In this document: positions 18,030 to 29,800 of the stretch, piece by piece
Position numbering within the stretch: position 1 is the stretch's first letter
How the letters are laid out: every line of letters begins with the position of its first letter
Assembly (NCBI GenBank): GCA_905221605.1
Contig: CAJNDS010002764.1
Coordinates: forward strand, 1 to 64,000
Direction of reading: 5' to 3'
DNA from: Symbiodinium natans
Lineage: Eukaryota > Sar > Dinophyceae > Suessiales > Symbiodiniaceae
Length of the DNA: 64,000 nt
Notes under the pieces: generated by a model
What the model saw: only the letters and a program-made list of their open reading frames with translations
Told to the model about the DNA's origin: nothing
Database searches by the model: none
Position numbers and translations under genes: made by a program

Positions 18030-20080
18030 TGACACGATCATGGCTTTGGAGTGCGTACTGGTACGGTCGCGTGGCGTGGTCGAGAGCGGTTCCCCACTGC
18101 TTTGCGAGAGCTCGCGCGACGAGGCGGCGGAATGCGTCGCCGGCATAGCCGCGGATCCCGCCGTCAGGCTTTTGGAGAGCCGTCAATCGGGCCATGGCAA
18201 CGGCGGCGGCCACTTCGGCGGGCACACGGGCCCGGGCCAATTGCGTGGCGGCGTGGGCCAGGAGCTCCTGCGCGGGGATATCCTGCAACAGCAGCTTAAG
18301 GTGCTCAGCCCGCAGGCCTCGTGCGCCCCGCGGCGCGCATCTCGCAGCGCGGACGCCACAGCTTTTGGCGTCAGGGTCACGGGCTCGGCTGGCTCGTGTG
18401 CGAGGGTGTCCGGCGGGATGGGCTGGCGTGGGACGGCAGGCCTGCGCGCTGGGTCCGTGAGGGCCGCATACGTTTGTTCTGTTCCCGGGGCCAAAGCTGG
18501 AGCTGTGAGGACTTGCCTCGCGTTGGGCTCCGGAGCCGCGTCCTCTGCTCCGGGCAGCTGGCGCGCCTCGCGCAGCAAGCGGATCCACTCGCCCTGCTGG
18601 AATGCCGCTGCGCGACTGAGGAGCTCTTCGCGGCCGCCCGGGCCGCGCTTGATGGCTGGTCGGGCCAGGAGCATGCGTGGCGCCAGGAGAAAAAGTTTCC
18701 ATGCTCGGAGGGTCGCCCCATCTTCATCCCCAGCGGATCGCAAATGGTTCAAAGCGAGGACCAAAGCCCCGCGAACCGACGAGCGCATAAACGGGGGCAC
18801 GTCCTGCAGCGTCGGGACTGGGTGGCGCAACTCCTCTTGCAAGTCGACGGCGTCCAGCTGCTCCCACGCTGCAACGGGGACTCCCGCGGCAGGCCGTGCG
18901 GCGCTGGTGGGGGCGCCGGCTCCGCCGTCTACGCTCCGAGCACACGTTTCGGGCTGGGGCAACTTTGCGACCCCTTCCGGAGAACGCCGGCGCTGGTGTT
19001 GTCTGGCCCGCCTCCGTCCCCTGCTTCTACGCTGTGGTCCTGGCAGCGGCGGACACTCGGGCGGCCGTTCTGTTTCCCACACCGCCCGCATGTCCGCGGC
19101 CAGGGCCTGGGCACCCGCCGCGGCCACGACCCCTCCGTACCCTTCCAACAGCGTCGCCTGCGCGGCTGCCGGCACGTACCCGTCAGCATCCGCGCAAAGG
19201 ACCAGTGCGGCGGCCAGAGGGAGGGGCGCGTCCGGCAAGGAAAGGAGGGCCGAGGCGAGCGACGCGTCGCGGCTGGACACCTGCGCACCTGCTTCCGCCG
19301 CGTCAAGGTCGGCTATGGCGTGGAGCAACCGCGCCAACGCGCGCGGACTGGCTGGCTGAGCGTGCTGGAGTGTCGCCACCAGCTCAGTCCAGCGAGGGCC
19401 CGCCTGCTCATGCCTCCTCCACCGAGGCATCTGCGGTCAGGAAACCTGCGGCCTCGTGGAGCAGCGGTACGTACAGCCAGGACTGCCGCTCCCCCGGTGG
19501 CGCTCGGCGAGGCGGTCCCGCAGCCTGCCACGCGGGGCTGGAAGGCATGCCGACAGTTGCCTGAACGTCATCATGCTGCTTTGGTGGGGCCGCCGGCAAG
19601 AAGCCAGGCGTAACGTCGCCAGCAGGGGTCGGGGCTGCGGCCCCATCAACGTCGACCTCCGGGGCGGCGCCCCCCGTCCGTGCCAACCACGATCCTTGCC
19701 TACGCCCGCGCCCATGATCGAGTCGTCTGGCAGACCCTCAAGCAATGCCTTGGGGGTGCGGATGAGCCAGAAGCTCCGCCTGCGCGAGATTTGGCGATGT
19801 TGCCAGTGGGACTGCAATCGGCGGAGCGCACGAGCCCCGCAGCATTGGGCGGGCACGGCAGATGCTGTGCCGGTGATCCACGCCCGGCTGCCTGAGTTTG
19901 CCGAGCGCTGTCGGGATGCACTGGGGCATGGCAGTGACAATGCGCGCCGCTGCCGAGGCCTGTGAGCTTTGGCGAGAGATCCTCCAAGGAGCCCGCCCGG
20001 CTCCTCCGGAACACACAGGCCCGGGAGACTGGCCACATGGCTGGCAGTTTCATGCGTCGCGCACTCGCAACCAACCTTTT
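18030..20080 (-). mobile_element. Non-LTR retrotransposon fragment: N-terminal region and RT fingers
   Basis: The minus strand encodes a degenerate polyprotein. A long Ala/Arg/Pro-rich N-terminal part (from about 19430) leads to CARSVDGG, DVPPFMRSSVRGALVLALNH and then, after a frame change near 18320, RAEHLKLLLQD, ARLTALQKPDGGIRGYAGDA and FRRLVARALAKQWGTALDHA. The KPDGG-x-RG-x-A-x-GD-x-FRRL pattern is the RT fingers region. The copy stops right after ATRPYQYALQ, before the palm with its catalytic Asp pair. It is broken by several frame changes and truncated, so it is not autonomous. It sits immediately downstream of another copy on the same strand. Confidence 0.75.
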
Positions 20081-20084
20081 TTTT

Positions 20085-21765
20085 TTCCTCCTCTCGCGGC
20101 GGTCGTGATCCAGGTCCCCACACCCCCCCTATGTACACACGTCTCACCGAAGCGGCAGGCGGCTGGGCCCCGCGAAATCGGCGAGCTCAAGGACATCAGC
20201 GAGGGGGACCCCGTCCGGCGAGCTCGGCAGCGCCGGCATCGTCCAGACACCCAGGGCCGTGCTGGCAACTGCCCTCTGCACGGCGACCGAGAGCAGGCCC
20301 CACCATCGCCTTGCCCACCCCTGGGCCGCCGTGGCACGCAGGGTTGCAGGGGCCCTCTGAACGCGGAGACGCAGGAGCTGGCGAACGAAGCGCTGGCACT
20401 CCTCGCCCCACCTGCCGCCCACCTCCGCCGCGAGCACCACGAGCCGTTGCGGACCTCCCCGCAGGAGCTCGGGATATCGCGCGTGCTTGCGGCGGCGCGC
20501 GGCCGCCAACACGGCCCCGTCTCGCAGGTCGGCACCTGGGACTGGGCGACCCGCTCGCGTCAGGGGCGAGACAAGCGTCGCGTCACAACAGAGTGCCTCA
20601 CCGCCCGGCGTGGCCCCGTACACCACCAAGTCCAAGCGGCGGCGGTCCGCAGGCGCAACGCCAGGCGCCGTGGTCCGGGCCAGCCACTGCTGTGGCACTA
20701 CTCGGCCCTCCGCCCCGACCGCCTTGCGCGCGACCTGCACCCACGCGCGCTCAAGGACAAAGCCTCGGCGGCAGCAAGCCAGTACGCGGGCAGGCGACGA
20801 AGTGGTCACCTAACACATCGGCCTGTCCATGGCAGCCGGGAGCTCCGTCGCCTCCACAATGCAGGGCGGTCAATGGTAGCGGCAGGCGGAGGCGTCGCCT
20901 GAGGGCAATGTGCATCAAGTCTGGGGCCAGGGTCGCAGCTGCGTCAGCCGGTATAGCGGCGAGCCACATGCCCGCATGTTGCCCAGACTGAGAGCGAAAG
21001 AGGGCTCGCGCATCGGGCGCCATGGCCGGGAGCAGCTCGCGTTCTCGGAAAGACGTGTGGAGTGCGAGAACAGCGCGTCGCTGCCAGCCAGGGCCACCGA
21101 GCCCGAGCTCACCGTCTGTAGCCGGGACCTGGGCCCCGTCGGCACATGCCGCCCAGTGAGGCCGTTCATCCCAACCAGCCGCGTCTAAGCGCTCCGTAGC
21201 CGCCGCCGCTGCCCGCACGCAGGGCGGTGCGGCGACTGCAGCGCCTTCGAGCGCGCGCACGAATTGCTGGGCGACGTCGGGGAAGCGTTGGCGCAAAACT
21301 GGGAGGGCATCTGCCCAAGCCGCCCAGTATGCAGCCGGCGCAACCCGCTCTGCAGCCAACAAGCCCAGGCCCCCCAAGCTGGGCGGCAGGAAGGCGCCGA
21401 GGCGCGCTGCAGTCCACGCAGCCTCCTCACCCGGGCTTTCCCCACCGAGAAGGCGCGTGACGACGTCCCATATCGCGTCATCGTGGGCCCGCAATGCCTC
21501 TGACCCCTCCCTGTGGCTTGCGAAGGGCGGTGAGGCCCGATAAGGCCAGGGCGTCCAACGCAACCGGTGGAGCCTGCGCGCGAGCTGCGACATTCACCAC
21601 GAATGTGAAGGCTTCTAAGGCACCCTCATCGTCGAGGAGCAACTTGTAGAACTCGACAGTGGCGCCCGACAGGCCAGCAGCTGACCCGCGCTTGGAGGTG
21701 CGAAGCGCGTCGGCGACTTGTTGCTTGGAGAGCGCGACCTCCTCTGCAGGGTGATGGTTCATCAC
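20085..21765 (-). mobile_element. Non-LTR retrotransposon copy with restriction-like endonuclease, palm deleted
   Basis: Reading on the minus strand: an RT start (DALRTSKRGSAAGLSGATVE; LTALRKPQGGVRGIAG) at 21478-21765. A jump over the palm follows, to a C-terminal module (21593-20751) with FLPPSLGGLGLLAAERVAPA and FRSQSGQHAGMWLAAIP, and a Cys/His knuckle (CGGDGAPGC, GDHFVACP). After a frame change, an endonuclease-like core (20809-20144) shows RRRLDLVVYGA, CCDATLVSPLT, ARRRKHARYPELL and GWARRWWGLLSVAVQRAVAS. The order Cys/His knuckle then D...D...K...Y matches restriction-like endonucleases of R2/NeSL-type elements. The tail ends in a short 3' region and an A-run (T-run on plus at 20085). Frame changes and the missing palm make it dead. 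Confidence 0.8.
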
Positions 21766-21814
21766 GTGCTGCGGGACCGGTCGCAGCGGCTGCGGCGGCC
21801 GTCTGGAAGGGTCG

Positions 21815-22740
21815 GTGAGTGCTCGGAGCGTGGCCCATTTGCGCGACAGTGTGATGCTGCCGGCTATGCCGCCGGATGCCCGGGTTTCTGGTGCGGTCCC
21901 AATCGGGGCCTCGTGCAGCGTCCTGGCTCACTGCCATTCCAGCAGAGCCCGCCACGACGCTCGCGCCCCAGGCCATGCAACTCGCGCGCCGCCGCCGCCG
22001 CCTGCGCATGCCACTCCCCCCCTCCCACGGAGTAGACCGCCTCGGCGACCACGCGCTCGCTTGCCCGCGAACCGGCCTGCTCGCCCGACGCGCCAAGGTC
22101 GTCGAGCGAGCATAGGGCGCGAAGCCGGTGGTGCCGAAAGGCAGGTGGTGCCACAACAATGGCTCGTGCACACCACGGCGCCCGGAGTGCACGCGGAGGA
22201 CAGACGCCGCCTGGACGTGGTCATCTACGGGGCGACGCCTAACGGATCCACGCTGTGTTGCGATGCGACGCTGGTTTCACCACTTACACGCACGGGGCAA
22301 CCGCAGCCATGCACGGCCGATGTCGACGGCGCCGCCCTGCGGGCAGCGGAGCGACGCAATGCGGCCACTACCCGGAGCTCCGGCGCCAAGGGAAGCAGAA
22401 GCTCCTGGTGCTTGGCAGCAAGGTCGGAGGGCGCTTCAACGGCGACGCGCAACAACTGGTGCGAGACCTGGTCCGACTGCGGTCCTACAAAGCGCCGCCA
22501 GCCCTGCGCGCCACCGCGTCTTGCAGCTGGACGCGTCGCTGGTGGGGCATGCTGTCTGTCGCAGCGCAGCAGGCAGTTGCCAGCACTGCCCTCGGGCAGC
22601 CATGGCCCCAACCGCCGCAGGCCACCAGCGTTGCGGGTCCGCCGCTCGACCGCGTTCTCGACCTCGCAGAGGCCGAGGGGCCGAGCCGCCTGCCGCTGCG
22701 CCACCTGCCGTAGTAAAAGGGCTCTGAACAAAAAAGCATG
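21815..22740 (+). mobile_element. Non-LTR retrotransposon 3' fragment, opposite orientation
   Basis: The plus strand reads VRSQSGPRAASWLTAIPAEP, RLGDHALACPRTGLLARRA (21876-22115), then after a frame change VVPQQWLVHTTAPG, RRRLDVVIYGATPNG and CCDATLVSPLTRTG. After another change come HYPELRRQGKQKLLVLGSKV and WTRRWWGMLSVAAQQAVAST, ending RLPLRHLP before TAG and a short A-run. This is the same knuckle plus endonuclease module as the 20.1-21.8 kb copy, truncated at its 5' end. The two copies are head to head with only about 50 bases between them. Confidence 0.8.
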
Positions 22741-23149
22741 CGATCGGGCGCGGCCTGGGCCGAAGCACACGATGGCCGTTTTTTGAGGGCCCACTGCAAA
22801 GTTGAAACGCAAGGCACGTGCCGTAGAGTTTTTTTCCTCGCCTCTTTTCCATCCGCAGAAATCCGGTCGGGGCCTATGCCCCGGCATGGTGGAGATGCCA
22901 CATGGCACCATCGCGCCACACAAAGCCTATCCAAGAAGGCACAGTGGGTGCGGGCGTGTTGACGCGAATAATGCTTCATGGAATGGATACGTTTTAACAA
23001 CACCACTCGTAGAGGCGCCAGAGCACAAATCACGTGCAATGTTTGTTGAACTGGCGCCCGCTGCTTCACGTGACCACAGACCAGGCCGCACTCTTTTCGC
23101 GTGCTCACTAGGTTTTACCCACCCATGAGGATATATGAGGATGTCACGC

Positions 23150-23440
23150 TCCACAGAGCGCATTTCCGTGTCCTCCTCCTTCGCCGGTTGCGGCTGCCGC
23201 TCCCGCTTGCACCGTGGACCTGCACGGCCGCTTGATGTGCTAGGTGACCACCAAGCGGCGTGTGCCACTGCAGGCGTCTTGCCTCGCACGATCTCGCGCG
23301 CCAACCCTCTTGAGCGAAGGGCGTGTCGCGAGACTGGCGCACGTGTGGGTCGCGTGGAATGGCCGTGAGCCACGCGCCGGCATGGGGCCCAGCCTGTGAA
23401 CGCGCAAAAGCGGCGCCCCGAAGCGGAGCAGGGCCGCGCA
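23150..23440. mobile_element. Internally inverted retrotransposon scrap
   Basis: Minus-strand 23336-23440 encodes FARSQAGPHAGAWLTAIPRD. The protein segment that should follow it (LDVLGDHQAACATAGVLPRT) is encoded on the plus strand at about 23220-23300. The two halves of one module are therefore adjacent but in opposite orientation, an inversion inside a fragment. Confidence 0.6.
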
Positions 23441-23479
23441 CCCCACGCAAGCGGAGCCGTGCTACGAGTCGAAGGCGCT

Positions 23480-23970
23480 CGCCATTCCAGCGCAGGTTTG
23501 GCACCGCGCTTGCGGCATTCGGCGAGGAGGGCTGTCGGCGCCCTTCGCGCGTCAGCGCCAAGACCACTGTCATATCGCAGCACCTCGCCAAGCTGGGTGG
23601 CGCCGCAGGCCACGGAGTCGAAGTGCCGGCGATCGTCCGGGTCGAGACCATGGGCAGGCGTTCGAGCCAACCATTGTTGCGGAATCACCGGGCGAGCACA
23701 CCTTTTCGGCTAGCTGCATAGTAGTCGCCGTATACATCGACTGCGGCGCCGCAACCATGACCATGCGCCCGGCATCTAGGCCGCTGCAAGGCGATGAGCA
23801 TGTGGTCAAGCGCGAGGGTTGTCCCGGCCTCGCTGGGGACGGCGCCGAGCCATGCAGCAGCGTGTGTTCCGGACTGCGAACGCAGCAGCGCCTGCGCTGG
23901 CGGTGTGACCACAGGCAGCAACTCGGTTTCGCGAAAAATGGGTAAACAAACGTGAGACATCTTGATGCTG
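23480..23970 (-). mobile_element. Decayed non-LTR retrotransposon C-terminal fragment
   Basis: Minus-strand frames carry FRETELLPVV, LLRSQSGTHAAAWLGAVPSE, CGAAVDVYGDYYAASRKGVL, then IPQQWLARTPAHGLDPDDRR and, in another frame, RCCDMTVVLALTREGRRQP. It is more diverged than the other copies: Cys/His and Asp positions are partly lost. Sequence further left on the same strand is a separate scrap. Confidence 0.65.
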
Positions 23971-24239
23971 CCAGCCCTGGCACCGCTCGCCAGGCTCAGG
24001 CAGGTCGCAGGTCGCAGGCCGTCCCGCTTCACCTTCCCATCCAGTTGGGTCAGGCGGTGCCAGCTGCAGAGGCAACGCGCACGCAAGGAGCAAGTGGCTC
24101 CGCTTTCCAAAACACGGGCGTCACTGGCCTGGCGATGCCTGGCGACAACACGGGGGTGGCCCAAGCAGATGGCAGCACGTTGCGGCAACGCATGCAAGCC
24201 ATTTCTCCGGAGAGACACCAACACGTTTTGCTAACTCCG

Positions 24240-27170
24240 ACTCACGTGTCCTGACTTGCGCTCGGGATGTGGCCCGCGAGGCTCATCGCACCCCGCCAAT
24301 ACGGTGGCAGGGCAGCGTGCGATCGCGAACTCGTCCGTGAGGAGTAGCGGCACGGTGCGCGACTTGCAGCGCGTCGCCGCGACACGATGCTTGTGATTAC
24401 ACCAATAGCACGTTGGCAGCAGGGCATCGCAGTGTCCGGTCAAAGGATCTGGTAGAAAATGGATATGTGCTTTCGACGATTGGTTCACCAAATCGTGGGT
24501 GCCCGTGCGCAGGCTTCATGGGGGGATCCACGGCGTCACTAATACGTCGTCACTGGAACGAGCGTGTCAGACAGCACATTGTTTTTGTGGGGTGCGAAAC
24601 ATGGTCAACAGCTCGTTTGACAGATTCTGGGCAAGTTGCAAGACACGCCATTAACGAAAGTTCCCGCATGTCGTTGGGTCAAGCAGCACTTTGCTATACT
24701 TTGCTGGCATATGTCGGTTTATGCTTGTGTCGCTCGTGTCCTTCTGTCTCCAGAACCTCGGGCCCGCTCGCAACACTTGGAGCTCCGCATAGGATTCATT
24801 CGTGTGGCCCAGAAATCTGCTCGTATGGATGGTGACCGTTGGATGCAGTCTGTTTTCGCCGAGTTCATGATTCTCATGCAACGGTGAAAGATGTTGTATG
24901 TAGGCGTTGAAAGTCACAGTACCTTGAGTCGATGCCTGAAGTGCGCGTATGTCCACGCGCCACATGTCGCAACTCTGTTGCCCATGTGTGCCGTGCGGCA
25001 CGGTGCGCCCGTCATCAGTCAAGCCAGTGATGCCCTTGCAACATGCCTACTGAAAAAGCCAACGTTTCAGCTCTAGCAAATGGGATGCCGGACTGTATTA
25101 CAAATTACGGTTAGGAACATTGCAACAATACACGATGCCATGGCCCGTCTCCATGGCATGATCCTTGGCGTGTCCGGAGGTGCTGTCGTCGTGGTTGTCA
25201 GGCTCCTGTGGACGGTGTATGCCTCACATGGCTTTCCCACGCACACCTCCATGCTGTTCTGGTCGCAACTGCTGCAAGCCAGCCCCTCAGTCGAATTCAG
25301 ATGCTGGCTCCGGACCGCGGCAGCGCTGTTTGTCTCACATGTGTGCGGGCCACCCTGCTGCTGTTGCGCGTTTGCCTGCGCAATCCAGGAATCTTTCAAT
25401 CACTTTGTCAGTTGCAAGTCTAAGTGCTGACCACTCGGGAAACCGTCTCGGTTCTCGTCGTCGCAAGCGCGGTGGCAGATGGTTCCGTAGACTTTGCTTC
25501 TCATGGCTTGGTTGACCTGTTGCAGACCTGGGACGCTGATATGGTTGGCGTCCAAGACTCTCCAATAAGGGCACGCCAGCCAAAAGACCAACCTTTTTTC
25601 TCACGATGGGCCCCATGGCTGTGGAGGTTGCGACGGGACACTTCTTGACGCCACCATGTTGACGTGCATTATTTTTAGCACCGCATACAGCCAGGAGCTC
25701 CGCTCGCCCGGTTGGGGCCCCATCGCTTCCACGGCTTCCGACGGCGCTCATGCAAGCGTGTAGTCTAGAGCGACCTCATCGAGTAAAGTTGGTTCAACAT
25801 CACTTGGTGGGGTCGACGACTGTCGCTCGGCCTGAGCGACCACACTCCGCGGAAACCGCATGTGCTCGCTCCGTGTCTGGGACGGGTCATGCCTCGCTCG
25901 CCAAAACTGCCGGGTGGAGCGCGGCAGCCGTTCGCGCGTGTGGACGGGCATCGCATGCGGCGCGCTAGCGGCTGTAGTGTCGCTGGCCGTGTCGCTGGCC
26001 TCGTCGGAGGCAGCATCGGCGTCATAAGACAAAACGGCGGGATGTTCGCAAACTGCATTTCTGCGAGCGCCTGTTGTCGCAGTTCGCCGCCTCCGCCACA
26101 AAGGAGGTTTCCCGGCGATCCGTTTCGCCGCTGCGTACGCGGTGCATGCGTGGCCACGCCGGAGTTCCCCAAGCATGCCACAACAACAAAACGTTGCATT
26201 CTTGTGCACGGCTCGCGGCTCACCTGAAATGTCGCGCTTGTGAAAAGGCCACTTGTGCTTTGGCGACCACGCTGTCGGGTCAAATGGTAAAATCACACGT
26301 AACAAGATCGCCATCCACGACAAGCCTCAATGTAAGGACCGTCGAGAGCTGCGTGTCTTTGTCCGCGTCGCAGACCACACAATTTTAACGACGATGGCGC
26401 TTTCACCCAAAAAGGGGATGCTCTCGGCGCTCGCAGCGAAATTCATGAACATCACATGTTCTCGAAACCGTGCCGCCTGATCTTCGTTACAATATAACCA
26501 TTTCTTGTCTGTTCTGCTCGCGGCATAAACTGACAGCAAAAGACGTCGCACAGTGCTCAGAGACGGCACCCTGCTTGTTGCCTTGTGGGAGTCTTTCCCC
26601 CAACAGCCAGACCTCTCAGCAGGCGGTGGTTCGAAGCTGAGCTCCGACCGTCGGATTTCGCAGGAAACCAGCGCAGCGTAGCGGCCGCGGCCTTTTTCCC
26701 GCGCGAGGTAAGTGCAGCAAGCCCGGCGACGGGAACCTGTCATGTTTCTCCTCCATCAAAACCGGAACACCGTTTCTGAAACCCCCCCCTTGGCCCTTAT
26801 TCAGCGATCTCGGATATTTCTTGCTAAAAACAAGAGGTCGCGAAGCCCACCCTCGCACACCACCTCGAAGAAGCCCATGTGATCCAGGAATTCAAGGATC
26901 CAGAAGCATAAGTGCCCCACACGCACTCATGACTTACAGATTTTGTGTCGCCTCCGTCGCCGGAATTTGTCCAGATTGTCTTGCGGATACACCGTTCTAA
27001 GCAGACCCCGCGCACTCAGGAAAGCCGAACAATCAATGCAAAATGCAAACATACGCAAAACCATGCAACGCAAAAGGCTGGCAAAACGAAACTCGCGCAA
27101 GTGTTTTGCATCACCAACTACTGTAGTCGCTGCTTTGGTCTCAGTTTGATTGGAGCTACATTAAGCGTCC
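24240..27170. other. Anonymous 2.9 kb region
   Basis: No frame could be tied to a family. Minus-strand stretches such as RREHVMFMNFAAS-like (26390-26480) and LPFDPTAWSPKHKWPFHKRD (about 26200-26290) read like decayed protein but change frame often, suggesting an old transposon or pseudogene. No telomere-like arrays occur here, unlike most of the window. Confidence 0.4.
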
Positions 27171-27177
27171 CCAATGA

Positions 27178-27285
27178 CCCAAAGAGCCGAATATTCCTTA
27201 ATTAAGGAATATACCTTAAATCATATTCAGGATCCCTATATGTTTTAAGGAATATTCTTAGTTAAGCAATATTAGGCTCTTTGGG
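27178..27285. mobile_element. Hairpin MITE-like element 1
   Basis: About 40 bp imperfect inverted repeats (CCCAAAGAGCC...AATATTCCTTAATTAAGG against CCTTAAAACATATAG-side arm ending GGCTCTTTGGG). The centre holds CCTTAAATCATATTCAGG. The core closely resembles the hairpin at 62661-62770. No ORF inside; a target-site duplication could not be assigned. Confidence 0.7.
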
Positions 27286-28360
27286 CAAGGTCTCCGCAAC
27301 TATGTCATAGCTGTGAAGGTTGCAAGGACTCTTTTCGACCGCGCCGATCGCTCGAAAACATCCACGACCCTCACGACCGAAGTGGCGGCTTTCAGCGAGG
27401 AACTCACCAGAGACGTTGTTGGGCCCACAGTCGACTGGTAGTAGCCTTGGGCACGTTGGGCCATCTCTGGCTTGTCGAAAGATTTGGGAGATTCTACGAC
27501 GTGCGGTACAATAACTTTCATTCTTCGGCTGCCGAGAGCAAGGTTCTTGTAAAATGGGCTGCATCAACAAGATCGCTGCGATGGAAGATCGCTGTGTAAG
27601 CAACTCATGCGAGCCACGCTCGAAGAAGAGGTCAACGGGGAGCACGATGGCGTCTGCGAGCAAGCTCAAAAAAGGACTTTGAGGAATCTTGCTGTGATGG
27701 TTGAGCATGGGTTTAAGAGCTTCAGAAGCTGACTATTCGAGTCTTGGGCGGATCTTTGAAGGAGATCCGTGGACAGAACTTCGAGCTTCCCACCTGTTGT
27801 TTGCCGTTGGAATGCCCTGGTCCATTAGCTGCCCTAGCAGATGCACTCCAGCAGATTCGATGTTTGCCAAACCGGGATATACCCCACCCCAAGCTCTACT
27901 GAGCGTTTTCATTGCTAACACCTCAACCTCCGGCCTCCCGCAACCACACACATACTGACTTCCAATGGTGATGGGTTAAATCTACAAAAGGACAAACCTC
28001 TGCGAAGCAAAGCGAACGAACGCAAGGGAGCGTTCGATGATGGCAGCTGACGATGGGCAAGAAGCAACTTTGCTGCCTGCTCGGTGCTGTCGCCACAGCA
28101 GACAGGAGGTTGCATCACCTAGGGTGTGTACCCTACGGAAATCAGGGTCTGGGCAGGATTCACCATGTCGTGTAGCAGTGTAGACCAGCGTACTACACCA
28201 CCATATGCACCAGTGCACCCCTCTGCCGCCCTGTGCTTCATGGCGGGTTTATATGATGCATGCACACATGTATATGTGTGTATATATATATATGTATATA
28301 TATAGGGCTTCGTGTACTTCTACTGATTGAACTCGTTGTATTTTGTTTCTGTACTTGTGC
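27286..28360. other. Possible decayed element and AT tract
   Basis: Minus-strand 27560-27708 reads PQSPFLSLLADAIVLPVDLF and FERGSHELLTQRSSIAAILL, retroelement- or gene-like but unassigned, then changes frame. An AT-rich TATATGTG/TATATA tract is at 28258-28302. Confidence 0.35.
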
Positions 28361-28373
28361 CCTACACACATGC

Positions 28374-28446
28374 GAAGAGCAGGTTCTTCTGAGCCAGCCA
28401 CGAGGCGGTTAGAACGTCGAGCTGCTCAGACAGGAGGCCTGCAGAA
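28374..28446 (+). CDS. Possible first exon, basic
   Basis: An ATG after a T-rich leader opens MRRAGSSEPATRRLERRAAQ and TGGLQ before telomere-like repeats begin. The nearest plus-strand continuation candidate is near 28815-28930 (FELGDVATSLQLPFVAFISW, hydrophobic), but joins could not be confirmed. Confidence 0.3.
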
Positions 28447-28944
28447 CAAAAGGAGCAGAGGGTTTAGAGTTTAGGGCTTAGGGTTTAGGGCCTGCAGTGT
28501 CCCGTTTGACTCCTAAACTACAGGAAAAGGACCTTAGCAGGGTTTCGGGGGTCTAGGGTTTGGGGTTTAGTGTGTCGGTTTGGGTTTTTTTTGTTTTGTT
28601 TGGGGGGGGGGGGGGTGGGGGGTAGGGGGAGGGGAGGGAATTAGGGATTTTGGGTTCCCAAGCAACCAACGGAAAACAAAAGGCTTGCCATGCTTCTTGC
28701 GAAGGGAACCAAGCCCCGTGAACAACAAAAAACTAAACCTACTGGGCATCCTGGTGGGCCCTAAACCCTAATGCTAAACCCTAAACCCTAAACCCCACAA
28801 CCGCAAAGGGTTCGAGTTGGGGGATGTTGCGACCTCGCTGCAGCTGCCGTTTGTGGCTTTTATCTCTTGGCTTGCGTCATGCACTTGTGCGCTTTGGCAC
28901 GTGGCTGTTTGGGGCTGCCTGCATTGTAGGGCGTGGAGCTTAGG

Positions 28945-29048
28945 GCTATAGGGTTTAGGGTTTAGGGTTTAGGGTTTAGGGCTTAGGGCTTAGGGTTTAG
29001 GGTTTAGGGTTTAGGGTTTAGGGTTTAGGGTTTAGGGTTTAGGGTTTC
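28945..29048 (+). repeat. TTTAGGG array
   Basis: About 14 units with two GCTTAGG variants. Confidence 0.95.
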
Positions 29049-29201
29049 GTTTGGGAGTTTTTTTGTGTTTGGGGTTTACTGGGCCACCGGCCGCCGACCT
29101 CTCAAAGTGGAGCTACCAAGTAGAGACTTTGTGGGGTGGAGGGAGCAGCGGGGGGGTGAGCCACCCCGAAAACCATGATGTGCATAGAAATACATATATA
29201 C

Positions 29202-29232
<31 letters not shown>

Positions 29233-29284
29233 GATGTGAATACCCTTCAGCCCGACACCCAACAACAATTTGGGATTTCGGGCT

Positions 29285-29390
29285 CTAAAGTTCCCGCAAC
29301 TTGTGATTGCGAGTGGCAGCAACTTGAGCTAGCTCTGACAGCCAGGAGAACAGGCTCTGCTGATCCTGTAGCTGTGCCTTGGAGTCATAG
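29285..29390 (-). CDS. Terminal exon, Gln/Leu-rich helical
   Basis: After GGGTGTCAG the frame (phase 2) reads YDSKAQLQDQQSLFSWLSEL and AQVAATRNHKLREL then TAG. The 5' flank on the sense strand is a 300 bp TTTAGGG array, so the preceding intron would consist mostly of telomere-like repeat. Residue pattern is amphipathic. Too short for a family call. Confidence 0.5.
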
Positions 29391-29394
29391 CTGA

Positions 29395-29700
29395 CACCCC
29401 TAAACCCTAAACCCTAAGCCGTAACCCCGAAACCCTAAACCCCAAGCCCCAAGCCCCAAGCCCTAAGCCCTAAAACCCAAAACCCTAAGCCCTAAATCCT
29501 AAATCCTAAATCCTAAACCCTAAACCCTAAACCCTAAACCCTAAACCCTAAACCCTAAACCCTAAAAACCCTAAACCCCCTAAACCCTAAACCCTAAACC
29601 CTAAACCCTAAACCCTAAACCCTAAACCCTAAACCCTAAACCCTAAACCCAAGCCCTCGGCCCTAAGCCCTACTAAACCCTGAACCCTAAACCCTAGTGA
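29395..29700 (-). repeat. Long CCCTAAA array
   Basis: About 40 units, near-perfect between 29510 and 29650, with CCCAAGC and CCCTAAT variants at the edges. Lies between two minus-strand exon candidates. Confidence 0.95.
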
Positions 29701-29729
29701 AACTGTCTGCACTCGGCAGTCTAAGCTTG

Positions 29730-29800
29730 CTAGGTCTTGAAGATGGCTTGGGTCTCACCGAAGCCGAACATCACGGAGGCCTCCGAGAGCGGAGGCTCAG
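29730..29800 (-). CDS. Possible exon ending FGETQAIFKT
   Basis: The minus frame reads PAEPPLSEASVMFGFGETQA and IFKT then TAG, flanked on both sides by telomere-like repeats. It may end a gene or be spliced before the stop (GAG|GCC would be in phase). Confidence 0.4.

Noticed and set aside
18010-19613. Plus-strand frames of 430-450 codons over the retrotransposon region
   Set aside because: They are shadows of GC-rich minus-strand retrotransposon coding. The minus strand carries the RT and endonuclease motifs; the plus frames show only Arg/Ala/Pro-rich sequence.
23150-23440. Twin-priming 5' inversion of a retrotransposon
   Set aside because: In twin priming the inverted 5' piece lies upstream of the 3' piece. 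Here the order and orientation fit an internal inversion better, and neither piece has an identifiable 3' tail.
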